A DNA stretch of 64,000 nucleotides from Methylocystis sp. IM3 (GTDB lineage: Bacteria; Pseudomonadota; Alphaproteobacteria; Rhizobiales; Beijerinckiaceae), in the NCBI RefSeq assembly GCF_038070105.1, contig NZ_JBBPBZ010000002.1, positions 2,678,001 through 2,742,000 of the forward strand, given 5' to 3'. The first letter of the stretch is position 1. Every line of letters starts with the position of its first letter. The position numbers were made by a program, and so were the translations under genes. The notes beneath the pieces are model-generated. The model saw only the letters and a program-made list of their open reading frames with translations, ran no database searches and was not told where the DNA came from. Shown here in pieces: positions 54,617 through 64,000 of the stretch.

Positions 54617-54692
54617 GTGCGTCCGATGGGTGGCCTACGCCAGCGGGTTTGTCATTCCGCGCGCGGCAAGGCAAGCCGGGGCAGGCGGTAGG

Positions 54693-56123
54693 TCATGAAT
54701 CCCTGTTCCCCCGCAGCTCCTCAAAGGCAGCCAACGCCCGCGCGCGCCCCTCGGCATGGTCGACGACGGGATGCGGATAGGTCTCGCCCAACCGCACGCC
54801 CGCCTTGCGCAATATCTCCGTCGGCGCCTCCCAGGGCCGGTGGATGTAGCGCGCGTCGAGCTTTGCGAGTTCAGGAACGTAGCGACGCACATAAGCGCCA
54901 TCGGGATCGAATTTCTCGCCCTGCAGCACGGGATTGAACACGCGAAAATAAGGCGCGGCGTCGGCGCCGCAGCCCGCGACCCATTGCCAGCCGCCGCTGT
55001 TGTTGGCGAGATCGGCGTCGACGAGCGTGTCCCAGAACCAGCGCTCGCCGACCTGCCAGGGAATGAGCAGATGTTTGACGAGGAAGCTCGCGGCGACCAT
55101 GCGCGCGCGATTGTGCATGTAGCCCGTGAGCCATAATTCGCGCATGGCGGCGTCGACCAGCGGATAGCCGGTGCGGCCTTTCGTCCAGGCCGCCAGCGCC
55201 GCCGGATCGTCGCGCCAGGGAAAATCGTCGAAGCGCCGGTCGAGCGGGCGCTCGGGCATGTCGGGCGACGCGACGAGCAGATGATGGCAGAACTCCCGCC
55301 ATCCGAGTTCGCGAAGATAGGGGAGCCCCGCCTCCCCCGCCTCGCGCGTCACCTCGGCCCAGACGCGACGCGGCGAGACCTCGCCAAAATGCAGATGCGG
55401 CGAAAGCCGGGAGACGCCCTCCTCCGCCATGAAATCGCGCGCGGTCTTGTATTCCTGCACGCGGCTTCGGGCGAATTCGGCGAGCCGCGCCCGCGCGGGC
55501 GCCTCTCCGACGCGCCACGTCTCGCGCAGTCCGCCGGCCCAGTCGGGTTTTGTCGGCAGGAGTCCCCAGTCGTCGAGCGCGTCGCTCTCCGGCGCCGGCG
55601 CGGCCTCGAGCCATTCAGGCGCGGGCAGCGGCGCCGCAGGCCCGCCCGAAGCGAGACAGGCGCGCCAGAATGGCGAGAAAACCTTGAAGGGCTCGCCCGA
55701 TTTGTTGCGCATCAGCGCGGGTTCGAAAAGCAGCGCGCCATTGAAGCTTTCCGCCGTCAGCCCGCGCGCGCGCAAGGACGCCTTGATCTCACTGTCGCGC
55801 CGCATCGCCCAGGGCTCGTAGAGCCGGTTCCAGTAGACGGCCCGCGCGCCCGTCTCCTCGATCAGGCCTTCGAGCACGAATTCCGCGCGCCCGCGCCGCA
55901 GCGTGAGCGGAAGCCCGAGACGCGACAGATCTTCCGCGAGCGCCGCGAGCGAATGATGCAGCCACCAGCGGCTCGCCGCGCCCATGCGCCAGTCGCCGGC
56001 GCTCTCGTCGTCCAGCGCATAAAGCGCGACGATCGGGTCGCCCCTGTCGGCGGCGGCGCGAAGCGCCGGATTGTCGTCGAGGCGCAGGTCGTTACGAAAC
56101 CAGACGATGAGCGGCGCGGTCAT
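54693..56123 (-). CDS. phrB: Deoxyribodipyrimidine photolyase
   Basis: 476 residues from the ATG at 56123 (MTAPLIVWFRNDLRLDDNPA). It repairs cyclobutane pyrimidine dimers with light, using FAD and an antenna cofactor. The FAD-domain segments WTKGRTGYPLVDAAMRELW, TGYMHNRARMVAASFLVK and DADLANNSGGWQWVAGCGAD are intact. A 31-residue in-frame extension upstream does not fit. It lies 14 bases after the amino acid permease gene, so the two may be co-transcribed. Confidence 0.93.
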   Translation of the reverse strand: MTAPLIVWFRNDLRLDDNPALRAAADRGDPIVALYALDDESAGDWRMGAASRWWLHHSLAALAEDLSRLGLPLTLRRGRAEFVLEGLIEETGARAVYWNRLYEPWAMRRDSEIKASLRARGLTAESFNGALLFEPALMRNKSGEPFKVFSPFWRACLASGGPAAPLPAPEWLEAAPAPESDALDDWGLLPTKPDWAGGLRETWRVGEAPARARLAEFARSRVQEYKTARDFMAEEGVSRLSPHLHFGEVSPRRVWAEVTREAGEAGLPYLRELGWREFCHHLLVASPDMPERPLDRRFDDFPWRDDPAALAAWTKGRTGYPLVDAAMRELWLTGYMHNRARMVAASFLVKHLLIPWQVGERWFWDTLVDADLANNSGGWQWVAGCGADAAPYFRVFNPVLQGEKFDPDGAYVRRYVPELAKLDARYIHRPWEAPTEILRKAGVRLGETYPHPVVDHAEGRARALAAFEELRGNRDS

Positions 56124-56137
56124 GGCGCCTCCTCGCG

Positions 56138-57583
56138 CTAGCGTCTCGCGTGCCGAATCCCGTAGCCCATGTAAATGGCGATGCCGAGCGCCGTCCAGAT
56201 CAGCAGCCGCAACCATGTGTCGAGCGGCAGCGCCACCATCAGCGCCAGACAGGACAGAATGCCGAGCAGCGGCATCACAGGAATGCCGGGCGCGCGGAAG
56301 GGACGATGCATCTCGGGATGCATCCGGCGCAGATTGATCACCGCGATACAGACGAGCGCGAAAGCGGCGAGCGTGCCGATGCTCACCATCTCGCCGAGAA
56401 TGTCGATGGGGAAAAGCCCCGCCGCGAGCGCCACGACGACGCCGACGAGAATCTGACTCACCGCCGGCGTGCGGTAGCGTTCATGCAGCCTGCCGAAAAC
56501 CGCCGGCAGCAGCCCGTCCTGCGCCATGGTGAAGAAAATGCGCGTCTGCCCGTAGAGCAGCACCAGAATCGCCGTGGTGAGCCCGGCGAGCGCGCCGAAC
56601 TTCACGACCCAGGCGAGCCAGGCGATGCCGGTGCGGTCCATGACGAGCGCCATCGGGTCCGGCACGCCGAGTTCTCTATAGTTGACGACGCCCGTCGCCA
56701 CCGCCGCGACCGCGACATAAAGAATCGTGCAGACGATGAGCGAACCGATGATTCCGATGGGGATGTCGCGCTGCGGCGTATGTGCCTCCTGCGCGGCGGT
56801 CGAGACCGAATCGAAGCCGACATAGGCGAAGAACACGACCGAGGCGCCGCGCGCGACGCCGCTCCAGCCATAGACGCCGAACTCGCCCGAATTCTCAGGG
56901 ATGAGCGGCGTCCAGTTGGCCGCGTCGACATGCGCGGCGCCGAAGAAAATCACCATCAGAACCACGGTGACCTTGATGGCGACGATGATGTTGTTGAAGA
57001 GGCTCGATTCCGACGTGCCGCGCACAAGGAGCGCCGTCAGCAGCAAGATGACGCCCGCCGCCGGCGCGTTGAAAAGCCCATGCGCTGACGGATTGCTGGC
57101 GAGCGGCGCGAAATAGGCGGTCGTGAGCGCCTCTGGCGCATGGATGCCCAAACCATGCAGCACACGATTGAAATATCCGGCCCAGCCGACCGCGACCGTC
57201 GCCGCGCCCGCCGCATATTCGAGGATGAGGTTCCAGCCGATGATCCAGGCGAAAATCTCGCCCATGGTGATGTAGGTATAGGTGTAGGTGCTGCCCGAGA
57301 CGGGAATGAGCGCGGCGAGTTCTGCGTAGCAGAGCGCGACGAAGGCGCAGGCCACGCCCGAGAGGATGAAGGAAATCATCACGCCCGGCCCGGCGTAATT
57401 CGCGGCCGCCGTGCCCGTGAGCACGAAAATGCCCGCGCCGATGATGCCGCCGATGCCGAGCGACATGAGCGACGCCCAGCCGAGCGCGCGCTTCAGTCCG
57501 CCCTCGCCCTGCGCCTCATGCGCCTCGATGATCGCGTGCAGGGACTTGCGGGTGAAATAGATTTTCCTCGCCACGGCGCTCAA
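56138..57583 (-). CDS. APC-family amino acid permease (cationic amino acid transporter type)
   Basis: 481 residues with 12 or more membrane helices. LGIGGIIGAGIFVLTGTAA in helix 1 and PVSGSTYTYTYITMGEIFAWIIGWNL are typical of the YhdG/CAT group of the APC family. It would take up amino acids by proton symport. The C-terminal RMHPEMHRPFRAPGIPV loop is typical. The specific substrate cannot be read from sequence. Confidence 0.9.
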   Translation of the reverse strand: MSAVARKIYFTRKSLHAIIEAHEAQGEGGLKRALGWASLMSLGIGGIIGAGIFVLTGTAAANYAGPGVMISFILSGVACAFVALCYAELAALIPVSGSTYTYTYITMGEIFAWIIGWNLILEYAAGAATVAVGWAGYFNRVLHGLGIHAPEALTTAYFAPLASNPSAHGLFNAPAAGVILLLTALLVRGTSESSLFNNIIVAIKVTVVLMVIFFGAAHVDAANWTPLIPENSGEFGVYGWSGVARGASVVFFAYVGFDSVSTAAQEAHTPQRDIPIGIIGSLIVCTILYVAVAAVATGVVNYRELGVPDPMALVMDRTGIAWLAWVVKFGALAGLTTAILVLLYGQTRIFFTMAQDGLLPAVFGRLHERYRTPAVSQILVGVVVALAAGLFPIDILGEMVSIGTLAAFALVCIAVINLRRMHPEMHRPFRAPGIPVMPLLGILSCLALMVALPLDTWLRLLIWTALGIAIYMGYGIRHARR

Positions 57584-57702
57584 CGCGTCTCCCTTTCACC
57601 CGGACGACGCGGCGTCGCCCTTTGAAACTTTGACGCGATTATGAGTGCGGCGCATAAAGATACAAGCGGAAAGGCTTTGCCGTCCACCGCTCGCAGACGG
57701 CG

Positions 57703-58833
57703 TCAGCCGCGCCCGCGCGCCGCATAATCGAGGACGACCTCGGCGGCGCGCGCGCTGGGGCGCCAGCCGGCCTCGAGCAACCGGGCGCGCACGCGCCGGA
57801 ATGCGGCAAGCTGCGCGGCGCGCGCAGCCGTCTCGTCGAGAAGCGGCGCCAGCGCGTCGGCGAGCGCGCGAGGCGTCGCGGCCTCCTGTATGTATTCCGG
57901 AACTGCGTTTTCGCCGATGACGAGATTGGGCAGCACAATGGAGGGCGCCGTCACGAGAAAGCGCAGCAGCGACTCCGGACCCGAAACGCGATAGGCGACC
58001 GCCATCGGGACCGCGGCGAGCGCCAGCTCCAGCGTCGCCGCCCCCGACGTGGCGAGCGCGGCGTGCGCCTGCCGGAAGGCCGGGAATTTTTCGGCTTGCG
58101 ACAAAAGCCGGGGTTCGAGCGGCCAGCCGCGCAACGCCTCACGCAAGGGCGCGTCCATGTCCGGCGCGACGGGGATGGCGACATCGAGATCGTTTCGCGC
58201 GCGCAGGAGCAATGCGAGCGCCTCGCCGTAAAGCGGCGTCATGCGCGCGATCTCGGCGCGTCGCGAGCCGGGGAGGACGAGAAGCAGCGGCCGCTTGCCT
58301 TGAGGCGCGGGCGCGAACTCTCCGAGGCGCTCGACGAGCGGATGACCGACATAGACGCAGCGGGGGCCGCCCAGGCGTCGATGCGCCTCGGGTTCGAAGG
58401 GCAAGAGGGCCAGCACGCAATCGACATAGGCGCACATGGCCCGCGCGCGTCCCGGGCGCCACGCCCACACGGTCGGGCTCACATAATCGACGATGGGGAG
58501 ATCCGGCAGCGCCTGCCGAACCTTGCGCGCGACCCGATGGGTGAAGTCAGGCGAGTCGATGATGACGAGGCAATCGGGTCTAACAGCTATGGCCGCGCGG
58601 GCCGCTCCGGCGATACGGGCGACCAGCTTCGGCAGGCGCGCGAGAACGGGCGTCAGCCCCATCACCGCAATGTCGGTCATGGGGAAGATCGAGACGAGCC
58701 CCTCCCCCGCCATGGCCTCGCCGCCAACGCCCGCGAAGCGAATGGCGGGCGATCTCTCGCGCAGGGCGCGCATGAGCGCGGCCCCGAGAGCGTCGCCCGA
58801 GGCCTCGCCCGCGATGAGGAAGATGCAGGTCAC
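57703..58833 (-). CDS. lpxB: Lipid-A-disaccharide synthase
   Basis: 376 residues (glycosyltransferase family 19); joins UDP-diacylglucosamine and lipid X. FLIAGEASGDALGAALMRAL at the N-terminus, YVSPTVWAWRPGRA, and VLPGSRRAEI are canonical. The ATG overlaps the stop of lpxA in ATGA. It is the last gene of the bamA-lpxD-fabZ-lpxA-lpxB cluster. Confidence 0.95.
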   Translation of the reverse strand: MTCIFLIAGEASGDALGAALMRALRERSPAIRFAGVGGEAMAGEGLVSIFPMTDIAVMGLTPVLARLPKLVARIAGAARAAIAVRPDCLVIIDSPDFTHRVARKVRQALPDLPIVDYVSPTVWAWRPGRARAMCAYVDCVLALLPFEPEAHRRLGGPRCVYVGHPLVERLGEFAPAPQGKRPLLLVLPGSRRAEIARMTPLYGEALALLLRARNDLDVAIPVAPDMDAPLREALRGWPLEPRLLSQAEKFPAFRQAHAALATSGAATLELALAAVPMAVAYRVSGPESLLRFLVTAPSIVLPNLVIGENAVPEYIQEAATPRALADALAPLLDETAARAAQLAAFRRVRARLLEAGWRPSARAAEVVLDYAARGRG

Positions 58834-59633
58834 GCGTTCTGCGGGCGCGGGCGTGGCGCGCAGAGCGGACGTTGCGCCGGCGCCCGCAGAAAATCCAAGA
58901 TCTGCATGACATCCGCATCGCCGGAATATGTCGCGGCCACCTCTTCGAGTCGCTGGCGCAAGGCTCGCGCCTCTTCCTTTCCGAAGAGCTTCCGATAAGC
59001 GGCTTTCAAATGCGCGATGCGCTCGGCGGAAAAGCCGCGCCGCCGTAAGCCCACCAGATTGAGACCGAATAGATGCGCGCGATTACCCCCCGCGAGACCG
59101 AAGGGAATGACGTCGCCTTCGACGCCCGCGAGGCCGCCCACGAATGCGTGGGCGCCGATGCGCACATTCTGATGGATCGCCGCGCCGCCGCCAACCGACG
59201 CATGGTCGCCGATCTCGACATGGCCGCCGAGCAGCGCCTGATTGGCGAGCACCACATCCGAGCCGATGCGGCAGTCATGCGCGACATGGGAATAAGCCAG
59301 GAACGCGCATCGGTCGCCGATGCGGGCGCCGGCGTCCGCGCCCGCGTTGATGGTGACGCCCTCCCGAATGATGCAATCCGCGCCGATGACGACCAGGCCT
59401 TCGCGCAGCGCCGCCTTGAGATCCTGCGACGGCGCGCCGATCGACGCGAAGGGAAAAATGCGCGCGCCGGGGCCGATGCGCGTGCGTCCGGCGACCGCCA
59501 CATGCGAGTGCAGCACGCCGCCGGCCCCGATCTCGACCGATGCGCCGATATGGCAGAAGGGGCCGACCACGACGCCCTCGCCGAGCCGCGCGCCCGGTTC
59601 GACGATTGCGCTTGGATGCACCGACGCCGTCAT
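58830..59633 (-). CDS. lpxA: UDP-N-acetylglucosamine acyltransferase
   Basis: 267 residues with left-handed beta-helix hexapeptide repeats (VHPSAIVEPGARLGEGVVVG, THE-like GAPSQDLK). The GAPSQDLK and AHDCRIGSDVV segments hold the active-site histidine region. It adds the first acyl chain of lipid A. I use the ATG at 59633, 12 bases after the fabZ stop; a longer frame overlaps fabZ. Coupled to lpxB by ATGA. Confidence 0.94.
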   Translation of the reverse strand: MTASVHPSAIVEPGARLGEGVVVGPFCHIGASVEIGAGGVLHSHVAVAGRTRIGPGARIFPFASIGAPSQDLKAALREGLVVIGADCIIREGVTINAGADAGARIGDRCAFLAYSHVAHDCRIGSDVVLANQALLGGHVEIGDHASVGGGAAIHQNVRIGAHAFVGGLAGVEGDVIPFGLAGGNRAHLFGLNLVGLRRRGFSAERIAHLKAAYRKLFGKEEARALRQRLEEVAATYSGDADVMQILDFLRAPAQRPLCAPRPRPQNA

Positions 59634-59644
59634 GCGAGTGCGCG

Positions 59645-60109
59645 TCAGACGCCCATCATCGCGCTGATCTGCGCCTCGCAGACGAGCGCGCCATCGACCA
59701 TCGCGCGACCCTGATACCACCAGATGTTTCGCTTCTGCGCCGTCTTGGTCATGTGGAATTCGACGCGGTCGCCGGGCGTCACCGGCTTGCGGAATTTCGC
59801 GCCGTCGATCGTCATGAAATAAACGAGCTTGGGCCGCTCGCTCTGCCCCTGCGCGCGCATGACGATGACGCCCGCCGTCTGCGCCATGGCCTCGACCAGC
59901 AACACGCCCGGCATCACCGGACGCTCGGGAAAATGACCCATGAACTGGGGTTCGTTGATCGTCACGTTCTTGACGCCGACGCAGGACTCGTCGCCGCGAA
60001 TATTCGTGATGCGATCGACAAGCAGGAATGGATAGCGATGCGGCAGGAGGCGCATGATTTCCAGAATATCCGCGCTCTCAAGCGTTGCGCCGGCATCAGT
60101 CTCTGACAT
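59645..60109 (-). CDS. fabZ: 3-hydroxyacyl-[acyl-carrier-protein] dehydratase
   Basis: 154 residues; dehydrates 3-hydroxyacyl-ACP in fatty acid synthesis. [14 protein letters not shown] with the catalytic histidine, [19 protein letters not shown] with the active glutamate region, and the hotdog helix [12 protein letters not shown] are present. A purine-rich ribosome binding site lies six bases before the ATG at 60109. It shares 3-hydroxyacyl-ACP with LpxA and LpxD. Confidence 0.96.
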   Translation of the reverse strand: MSETDAGATLESADILEIMRLLPHRYPFLLVDRITNIRGDESCVGVKNVTINEPQFMGHFPERPVMPGVLLVEAMAQTAGVIVMRAQGQSERPKLVYFMTIDGAKFRKPVTPGDRVEFHMTKTAQKRNIWWYQGRAMVDGALVCEAQISAMMGV

Positions 60110-60158
60110 GAATCGTCCCCCTTGTTCACGAGCGTCCGCCGCCCTCGTGGGGGCTCTT

Positions 60159-61220
60159 TTATATCGCCTCGTCGCCCTTGTCGCGCCGGGCCATGCGATC
60201 GAGCAGGGCCTCTCCGCGCAAATAACGCCGCAGAGGCCGGGCGGGCGAGCCGCCATGGCGCGCGCCCGCCGGCACGTTGCGCATGACCCCGGATTTCGCG
60301 GCGATGGAGGCGCCCTCGCCGATCTTCAAATGGCCGCCGATCGCCGCCTGGCCGCCGATCGCCACATGGTCGCCGATTTCGCAGGAGCCGGCGATCCCCG
60401 TCTGGGCGACGATCGCGCAAAAGCGGCCGATGACGACATTGTGGCCGATCTGCACGAGATTATCGATCTTCGCGCCCTCGCCGATGATCGTGTCGCGCGT
60501 CGCGCCGCGGTCGATCGTCGTGTTGGCGCCGATCTCCACATCGTCCTGCACGATCACTCTGCCGAGCTGCGGCGTCTTGAGCCAGCCATTTTCCCCGCGC
60601 GCGAAGCCGAAGCCGTCCTGCCCTAGCCGCGCGCCGGGATGGATGATCACCCGGTCGCCGATCAGCGAACAGATCACGCTCGCCTGCGCGCCGATGGAAC
60701 AGTCGCGGCCAATGCGCACATCGGGGCCGATGACGGCCTGCGGTCCGATGATCGTGCCCGCGCCGATTTCGGCGCCGGGACCGATCACGGCGCAGGGATC
60801 GACGGTGACGCCCGGCTCCAGCCGCGCCTCCGGATGGACGATGGCGCTCGGCGAGACGCCCCCGCCCCGAAACAGGGACCCCGGCCGAAGCGCCTCCGGG
60901 AAGAGACGAGAGGCGGCGAGCGTCATCGCGCGCTGGGGATCGTCCACGAGAAGGCCGATGATGCGATCCGGCAGAAGATGGGCGTGGCGGGGGTTCAGGA
61001 AACAGGCCGTCGCCCGGCAGGAGGCCAGCGCCTCGATGTAACGCGGAGAAAAGAAGAAGCAGAGGTCGCCATGATGCCCGGCCGCGAGCGGCGCGACGCC
61101 GGTGATGACGGGCGGCGGCGCGCCGGCGGCGCGCGCTTCCCTGATCGCCGCGCCGGTCGCCTCGGCGATCTCGGCGACGGAGAAGGGCCGGGACACATGG
61201 AAAAAGGCTGCAACACTCAT
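60159..61220 (-). CDS. lpxD: UDP-3-O-acylglucosamine N-acyltransferase
   Basis: 353 residues, adding the second acyl chain to lipid A. An N-terminal uridine-binding domain (1-105) precedes hexapeptide beta-helix repeats ([40 protein letters not shown]). The active His is in [14 protein letters not shown] use the ATG at 61220; a longer frame overlaps the bamA terminator. It is 49 bases upstream of fabZ. Confidence 0.95.
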   Translation of the reverse strand: MSVAAFFHVSRPFSVAEIAEATGAAIREARAAGAPPPVITGVAPLAAGHHGDLCFFFSPRYIEALASCRATACFLNPRHAHLLPDRIIGLLVDDPQRAMTLAASRLFPEALRPGSLFRGGGVSPSAIVHPEARLEPGVTVDPCAVIGPGAEIGAGTIIGPQAVIGPDVRIGRDCSIGAQASVICSLIGDRVIIHPGARLGQDGFGFARGENGWLKTPQLGRVIVQDDVEIGANTTIDRGATRDTIIGEGAKIDNLVQIGHNVVIGRFCAIVAQTGIAGSCEIGDHVAIGGQAAIGGHLKIGEGASIAAKSGVMRNVPAGARHGGSPARPLRRYLRGEALLDRMARRDKGDEAI

Positions 61221-61246
61221 TCGGGTCGCTCGCCGTCTCTGGACGC

Positions 61247-61284
61247 AAAAAGGGCTCGCCGGGCGGATGTCGCCCGGCGAGCCC
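61247..61284 (-). terminator. Terminator-like hairpin after bamA
   Basis: GGGCTCGCCGGGCG pairs perfectly with CGCCCGGCGAGCCC, a 14-bp stem, followed on the minus strand by TTTTTGCG. It should reduce transcription from bamA into lpxD, allowing separate levels. Confidence 0.8.
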
Positions 61285-61293
61285 ATGCAACTA

Positions 61294-63789
61294 TCAGAAG
61301 TTGGTGCCGCCCGAGAAGCGGAAGTTCTGCGTGATGTCCGAATTCGCCTTCGAGGTGACGACGGCGTAATCGAAGCGGATCGGGCCCATCGGAGAATTCC
61401 ACAGGATCGAGGCGCCGACCGACGAACGGATGCGGAAGCCGTTCGACGCCGGCACCACGCAGGTGCCCTGGCCGAAACCGGCTTCCGGCGTGTAGGCCGC
61501 CAGACAGGTCACGCCCGGGATGGTGGGCAGATTGTTGCTGTAATTGGTGCGACCCTGGAAGTTCCAGAGGCTGCCGGCGTCGGCGAAAAGCGCGCCCCTC
61601 AGGCCAAGATCCTTCGGCACGCCCCACAACGGGAACTGCACCTCGAGCGAACCGCCGACATAGTCGGTGCCGCCCAAGGAGTTGCCGGCGCGCGCGTTCC
61701 AGGTCGTGAACAGATTGGAGTCGCGCGGGCCGATGCCGCCGGGCGCGAAGCCGCGAACGAGGCTCGGGCCGAGGTTGAAGTTGTCCTGGATGCGGGGCGT
61801 ATAACCGCCGAACGGCGTGAGGTTGCCGCCCTGCAGACGCGCGATGCCGACCACGTCATCCAGATAGGGGACTTCGTGGAAGTAGCGCATATCGCCCGTC
61901 GTGCGCAGGTAACGCGAATAGCCGCCGAGACCCGCCGCGTCCTGGCTGAAGTTGACCATCCAGCCATTGTGCGGGTTCATGAAATTGTCGATCGTGGCGT
62001 AATTCAGCGAATAGCCGATCGACGAGGTCGTGATCGTGCCTTCCGATTCCTTGATCGCCAGCGACGCTTCGCCATTCGACAAGCAGTTGACCTGCAGGTT
62101 CGGATAGCCCTGATCATAGGGGAAGAACGGCGAGGGCCCGGGGGTGATCGCCGTGGGAACAGTACAGTCGTTGTACGGCTTGCTGATCGAATTCGGGATC
62201 GAGATCGTCGTCTGATAGAGCGAATAGCGCGGGGAGAAGCTCAGTTCGTCCGTGATCGGAACGCCGAAGCGGATCGTGCCGCCAACCGAGGTCGACGAAT
62301 AGATCGAGTAGCTGTAGGCGTCCTGCCGGCGCGCGAAGACATCGAAGCCGGCGGAGATGCGCTGGTCGAGGAAATAGGGCTCGGTGAAGCTGAAGTTCAC
62401 GCCGCGCGCGATCTGGCCCGCCTGCACCGACAGACGGACAGCCTGACCGCGGCCCATGAAGTTGCTCTCCGAGACCGAGACTTCCGCGATGAAGCCCTGA
62501 TTGGTCGAATAGCCGCCCGAGACGCCGAAGTTGCCGGTGGGCTGATCCTCGACGTCCACATTGAGCACCACGCGGTCCGGCGCGGACCCCGGCTCGTTGG
62601 TGATCTTGACCTTCTTGAAATAGCCGAGGCCGTTCAGCCGGCGTTCCGCGCGATCGATGAGCACGCGGTTGTAGGCGTCGCCCTCGCCGAGGTCGAATTC
62701 ACGACGAATCACATAGTCGCGGGTGCGCGTGTTGCCGTGAATGTTGATGCGCTCGATATAGACGCGCGGCCCCTCGTCCAGGACGAAGTGGATCGACACC
62801 GTCTGGGCGGCGGGGTTGCGCTCGCCACGCGGACGCGCCTGGGTGAAGGCGTAACCTTTCTTGGCCGCTTCACGCGTCAACGCCTCGACCGATTTCTCGA
62901 CGGCGTCGCCATTATAGACATCGCCGGGCGACAGGCGCAGCAGACCATTCAGCGCGGCGCCGTCGATATCGGGCAAGTGCGATTCCACGTCGACGGAAGA
63001 CACATGATACTGCGGACCTTCCTCGACGACGATGGTGATGACATAGCCGCCCAGAGCCGGATCGAACTGCGCGTCCGAACTCACCACGCGGAAGTCGGCG
63101 TAGCCGTTCTTCAGATAAAAGCGGCGCACGAGCTCGAGATCCGACGCGATGCGGTCGGGATCGTAAACGTCGCTGGTCTTCAGGAACGACAGGAGATTCA
63201 TCTCCGTCGTCTCCATCAGGCCGACCAGGCGACGGTTGGAGTAGACATTGTTGCCGACGAAACGAATCTCCTTGACGCCGGTCTTGTCTCCCTCGGCGAC
63301 CGTGAAGACGACGTCGATGCGGCCATTGGGCAGCTCGACGGTGCGATAGGAGACCTTGGCGGCCGCGCGGCCAGCCCGGCGATAGATCTCCATCAGACGC
63401 GCCACGTCCGCCTCGGCCACCTGCTGGCTGAACGCGCCATGGGCCCGCGTGCGCAGTTCGGGCTGCAGGTTCTCGGTCTTGACCTTGCTGTTGCCCTCGA
63501 TGACCACGCGATTGATCTGATTGCCCTCGGTGACGCGGACGATCACGTCATTACCCTTCCGGGTCGCAGAGACCGTCGCAAAGCGGCCGCTGTCGCGAAG
63601 CGCCTCCAGACCCTTCTCCACCTCTTCAGGGCTCGAGCCGGTGAAATAGGAGCGGATGGTCTCGGCGTCGGCGCGGGCGTTGCCCTGCACGATGATCGCG
63701 GCGGCGGCGGGCGTGGACAGGACGACCAGCGCCGCCAGCAGCGCGGCGAGCAATGACGAAGATTTCCAAATGCCGCAGATGGATCGCAT
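61294..63789 (-). CDS. bamA: Outer membrane protein assembly factor BamA
   Basis: 831 residues. A signal peptide (1-35, STPAAAA) is followed by five POTRA domains (to about 430; for example [53 protein letters not shown]) and the 16-strand barrel ending in phenylalanine (FRFSGGTNF). It inserts beta-barrel proteins, including the two porins and the TonB receptor in this window. [13 protein letters not shown] contains the VRGF motif of loop 6. The gene order before lpxD is classic. Confidence 0.96.
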   Translation of the reverse strand: MRSICGIWKSSSLLAALLAALVVLSTPAAAAIIVQGNARADAETIRSYFTGSSPEEVEKGLEALRDSGRFATVSATRKGNDVIVRVTEGNQINRVVIEGNSKVKTENLQPELRTRAHGAFSQQVAEADVARLMEIYRRAGRAAAKVSYRTVELPNGRIDVVFTVAEGDKTGVKEIRFVGNNVYSNRRLVGLMETTEMNLLSFLKTSDVYDPDRIASDLELVRRFYLKNGYADFRVVSSDAQFDPALGGYVITIVVEEGPQYHVSSVDVESHLPDIDGAALNGLLRLSPGDVYNGDAVEKSVEALTREAAKKGYAFTQARPRGERNPAAQTVSIHFVLDEGPRVYIERINIHGNTRTRDYVIRREFDLGEGDAYNRVLIDRAERRLNGLGYFKKVKITNEPGSAPDRVVLNVDVEDQPTGNFGVSGGYSTNQGFIAEVSVSESNFMGRGQAVRLSVQAGQIARGVNFSFTEPYFLDQRISAGFDVFARRQDAYSYSIYSSTSVGGTIRFGVPITDELSFSPRYSLYQTTISIPNSISKPYNDCTVPTAITPGPSPFFPYDQGYPNLQVNCLSNGEASLAIKESEGTITTSSIGYSLNYATIDNFMNPHNGWMVNFSQDAAGLGGYSRYLRTTGDMRYFHEVPYLDDVVGIARLQGGNLTPFGGYTPRIQDNFNLGPSLVRGFAPGGIGPRDSNLFTTWNARAGNSLGGTDYVGGSLEVQFPLWGVPKDLGLRGALFADAGSLWNFQGRTNYSNNLPTIPGVTCLAAYTPEAGFGQGTCVVPASNGFRIRSSVGASILWNSPMGPIRFDYAVVTSKANSDITQNFRFSGGTNF

Positions 63790-64000
63790 GTAAAGCAGGT
63801 CCTCGTCGCAACTTCCGCCGCCCGGAGCGCGGCATGATTACAATGATATGCAAATGGCGAACGGCGCCATAGGCCCATTGAATCTTCTACAGGGTTTAAC
63901 CTACCCTGCAAACGCAGAATAAAATCTCTTCCAGCAATTTGTCGAAGGCGTGGCCGCAAAGCCACGATTCATGGTGAGAAGATCGTTAACAGGCGGGCAT
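63790..64000. other. Upstream region of bamA
   Basis: No gene begins or ends convincingly here. AT-rich sequence at 63900-63945 may carry the bamA promoter or separate it from an upstream gene outside the window. Confidence 0.45.

Noticed and set aside
54617..54692. Cobalamin riboswitch before cobT
   Set aside because: The gap is under 80 bases and lacks the B12-box; a riboswitch of about 200 bases does not fit.

Overview
The window is high-GC chromosomal DNA from an alphaproteobacterial methylotroph of the Rhizobiales, most likely a methanotroph of the Methylocystis/Methylosinus type (Beijerinckiaceae/Methylocystaceae). The reasons are the formylmethanofuran formyltransferase/hydrolase genes (fhc) of the tetrahydromethanopterin C1 pathway, a pqqA gene for the methanol dehydrogenase cofactor, a lanmodulin-type periplasmic protein, and an alphaproteobacterial infC N-terminus and 6S RNA/ygfA arrangement. 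I saw no insertion sequence, prophage, CRISPR array, rRNA or tRNA gene.

Layout. 1-4112: fhcB-fhcA-fhcD-fhcC on the minus strand; fhcC runs off the left edge. 4567-5822: a 25-residue pqqA and a di-heme cytochrome c peroxidase. 5856-7892: a divergent NarL-type response regulator and a HisKA_3-type sensor kinase. 8045-14812: a lanthanide acquisition locus, with a TonB-dependent receptor (lutH-like), a four-EF-hand lanmodulin homologue, then an overlapping set of solute-binding protein, beta-propeller, ABC ATPase and ABC permease. 14830-21645: a secreted unknown, infC with a rare ATT start, an FmdB-type zinc ribbon, acyl-CoA dehydrogenase, glpD and a DEAD-box helicase. 22127-27579: two large OprO/OprP-like porins, each preceded by a sequence matching a Pho box, around a Sel1-repeat protein. 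27893-36318: an MFS exporter, sbcD-sbcC, an HNH nuclease and small membrane or secreted proteins. 36452-44900: a proline/alanine-rich membrane protein, a patatin-like lipase with a translationally coupled small gene, a RecD-like helicase, a 42-residue membrane peptide, a deaminase, hemN, an AprI/Inh-type inhibitor and a Gly/Tyr-rich secreted protein. 45029-57583: acyl-CoA synthetase, O-antigen-type acyltransferase, prs, mnmA with a methyltransferase, 6S RNA with ygfA, a LysM protein, cobT, photolyase and an amino acid permease. 57703-63789: the outer-membrane cluster bamA-lpxD-fabZ-lpxA-lpxB.

How it fits together. The left quarter reads as C1-oxidation support: Fhc handles formyl transfer to formate, pqqA supplies the PQQ precursor, and the receptor/lanmodulin/ABC set would bring in and buffer the lanthanide used by XoxF-type methanol dehydrogenase. 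The adjacent two-component pair is a candidate regulator of that switch. The lanmodulin EF-hands depart from the usual consensus in three of four loops, which makes this locus the most interesting part of the window. The remainder is mostly housekeeping (translation, DNA repair, envelope biogenesis, cofactors), with a phosphate-starvation porin island in the middle.
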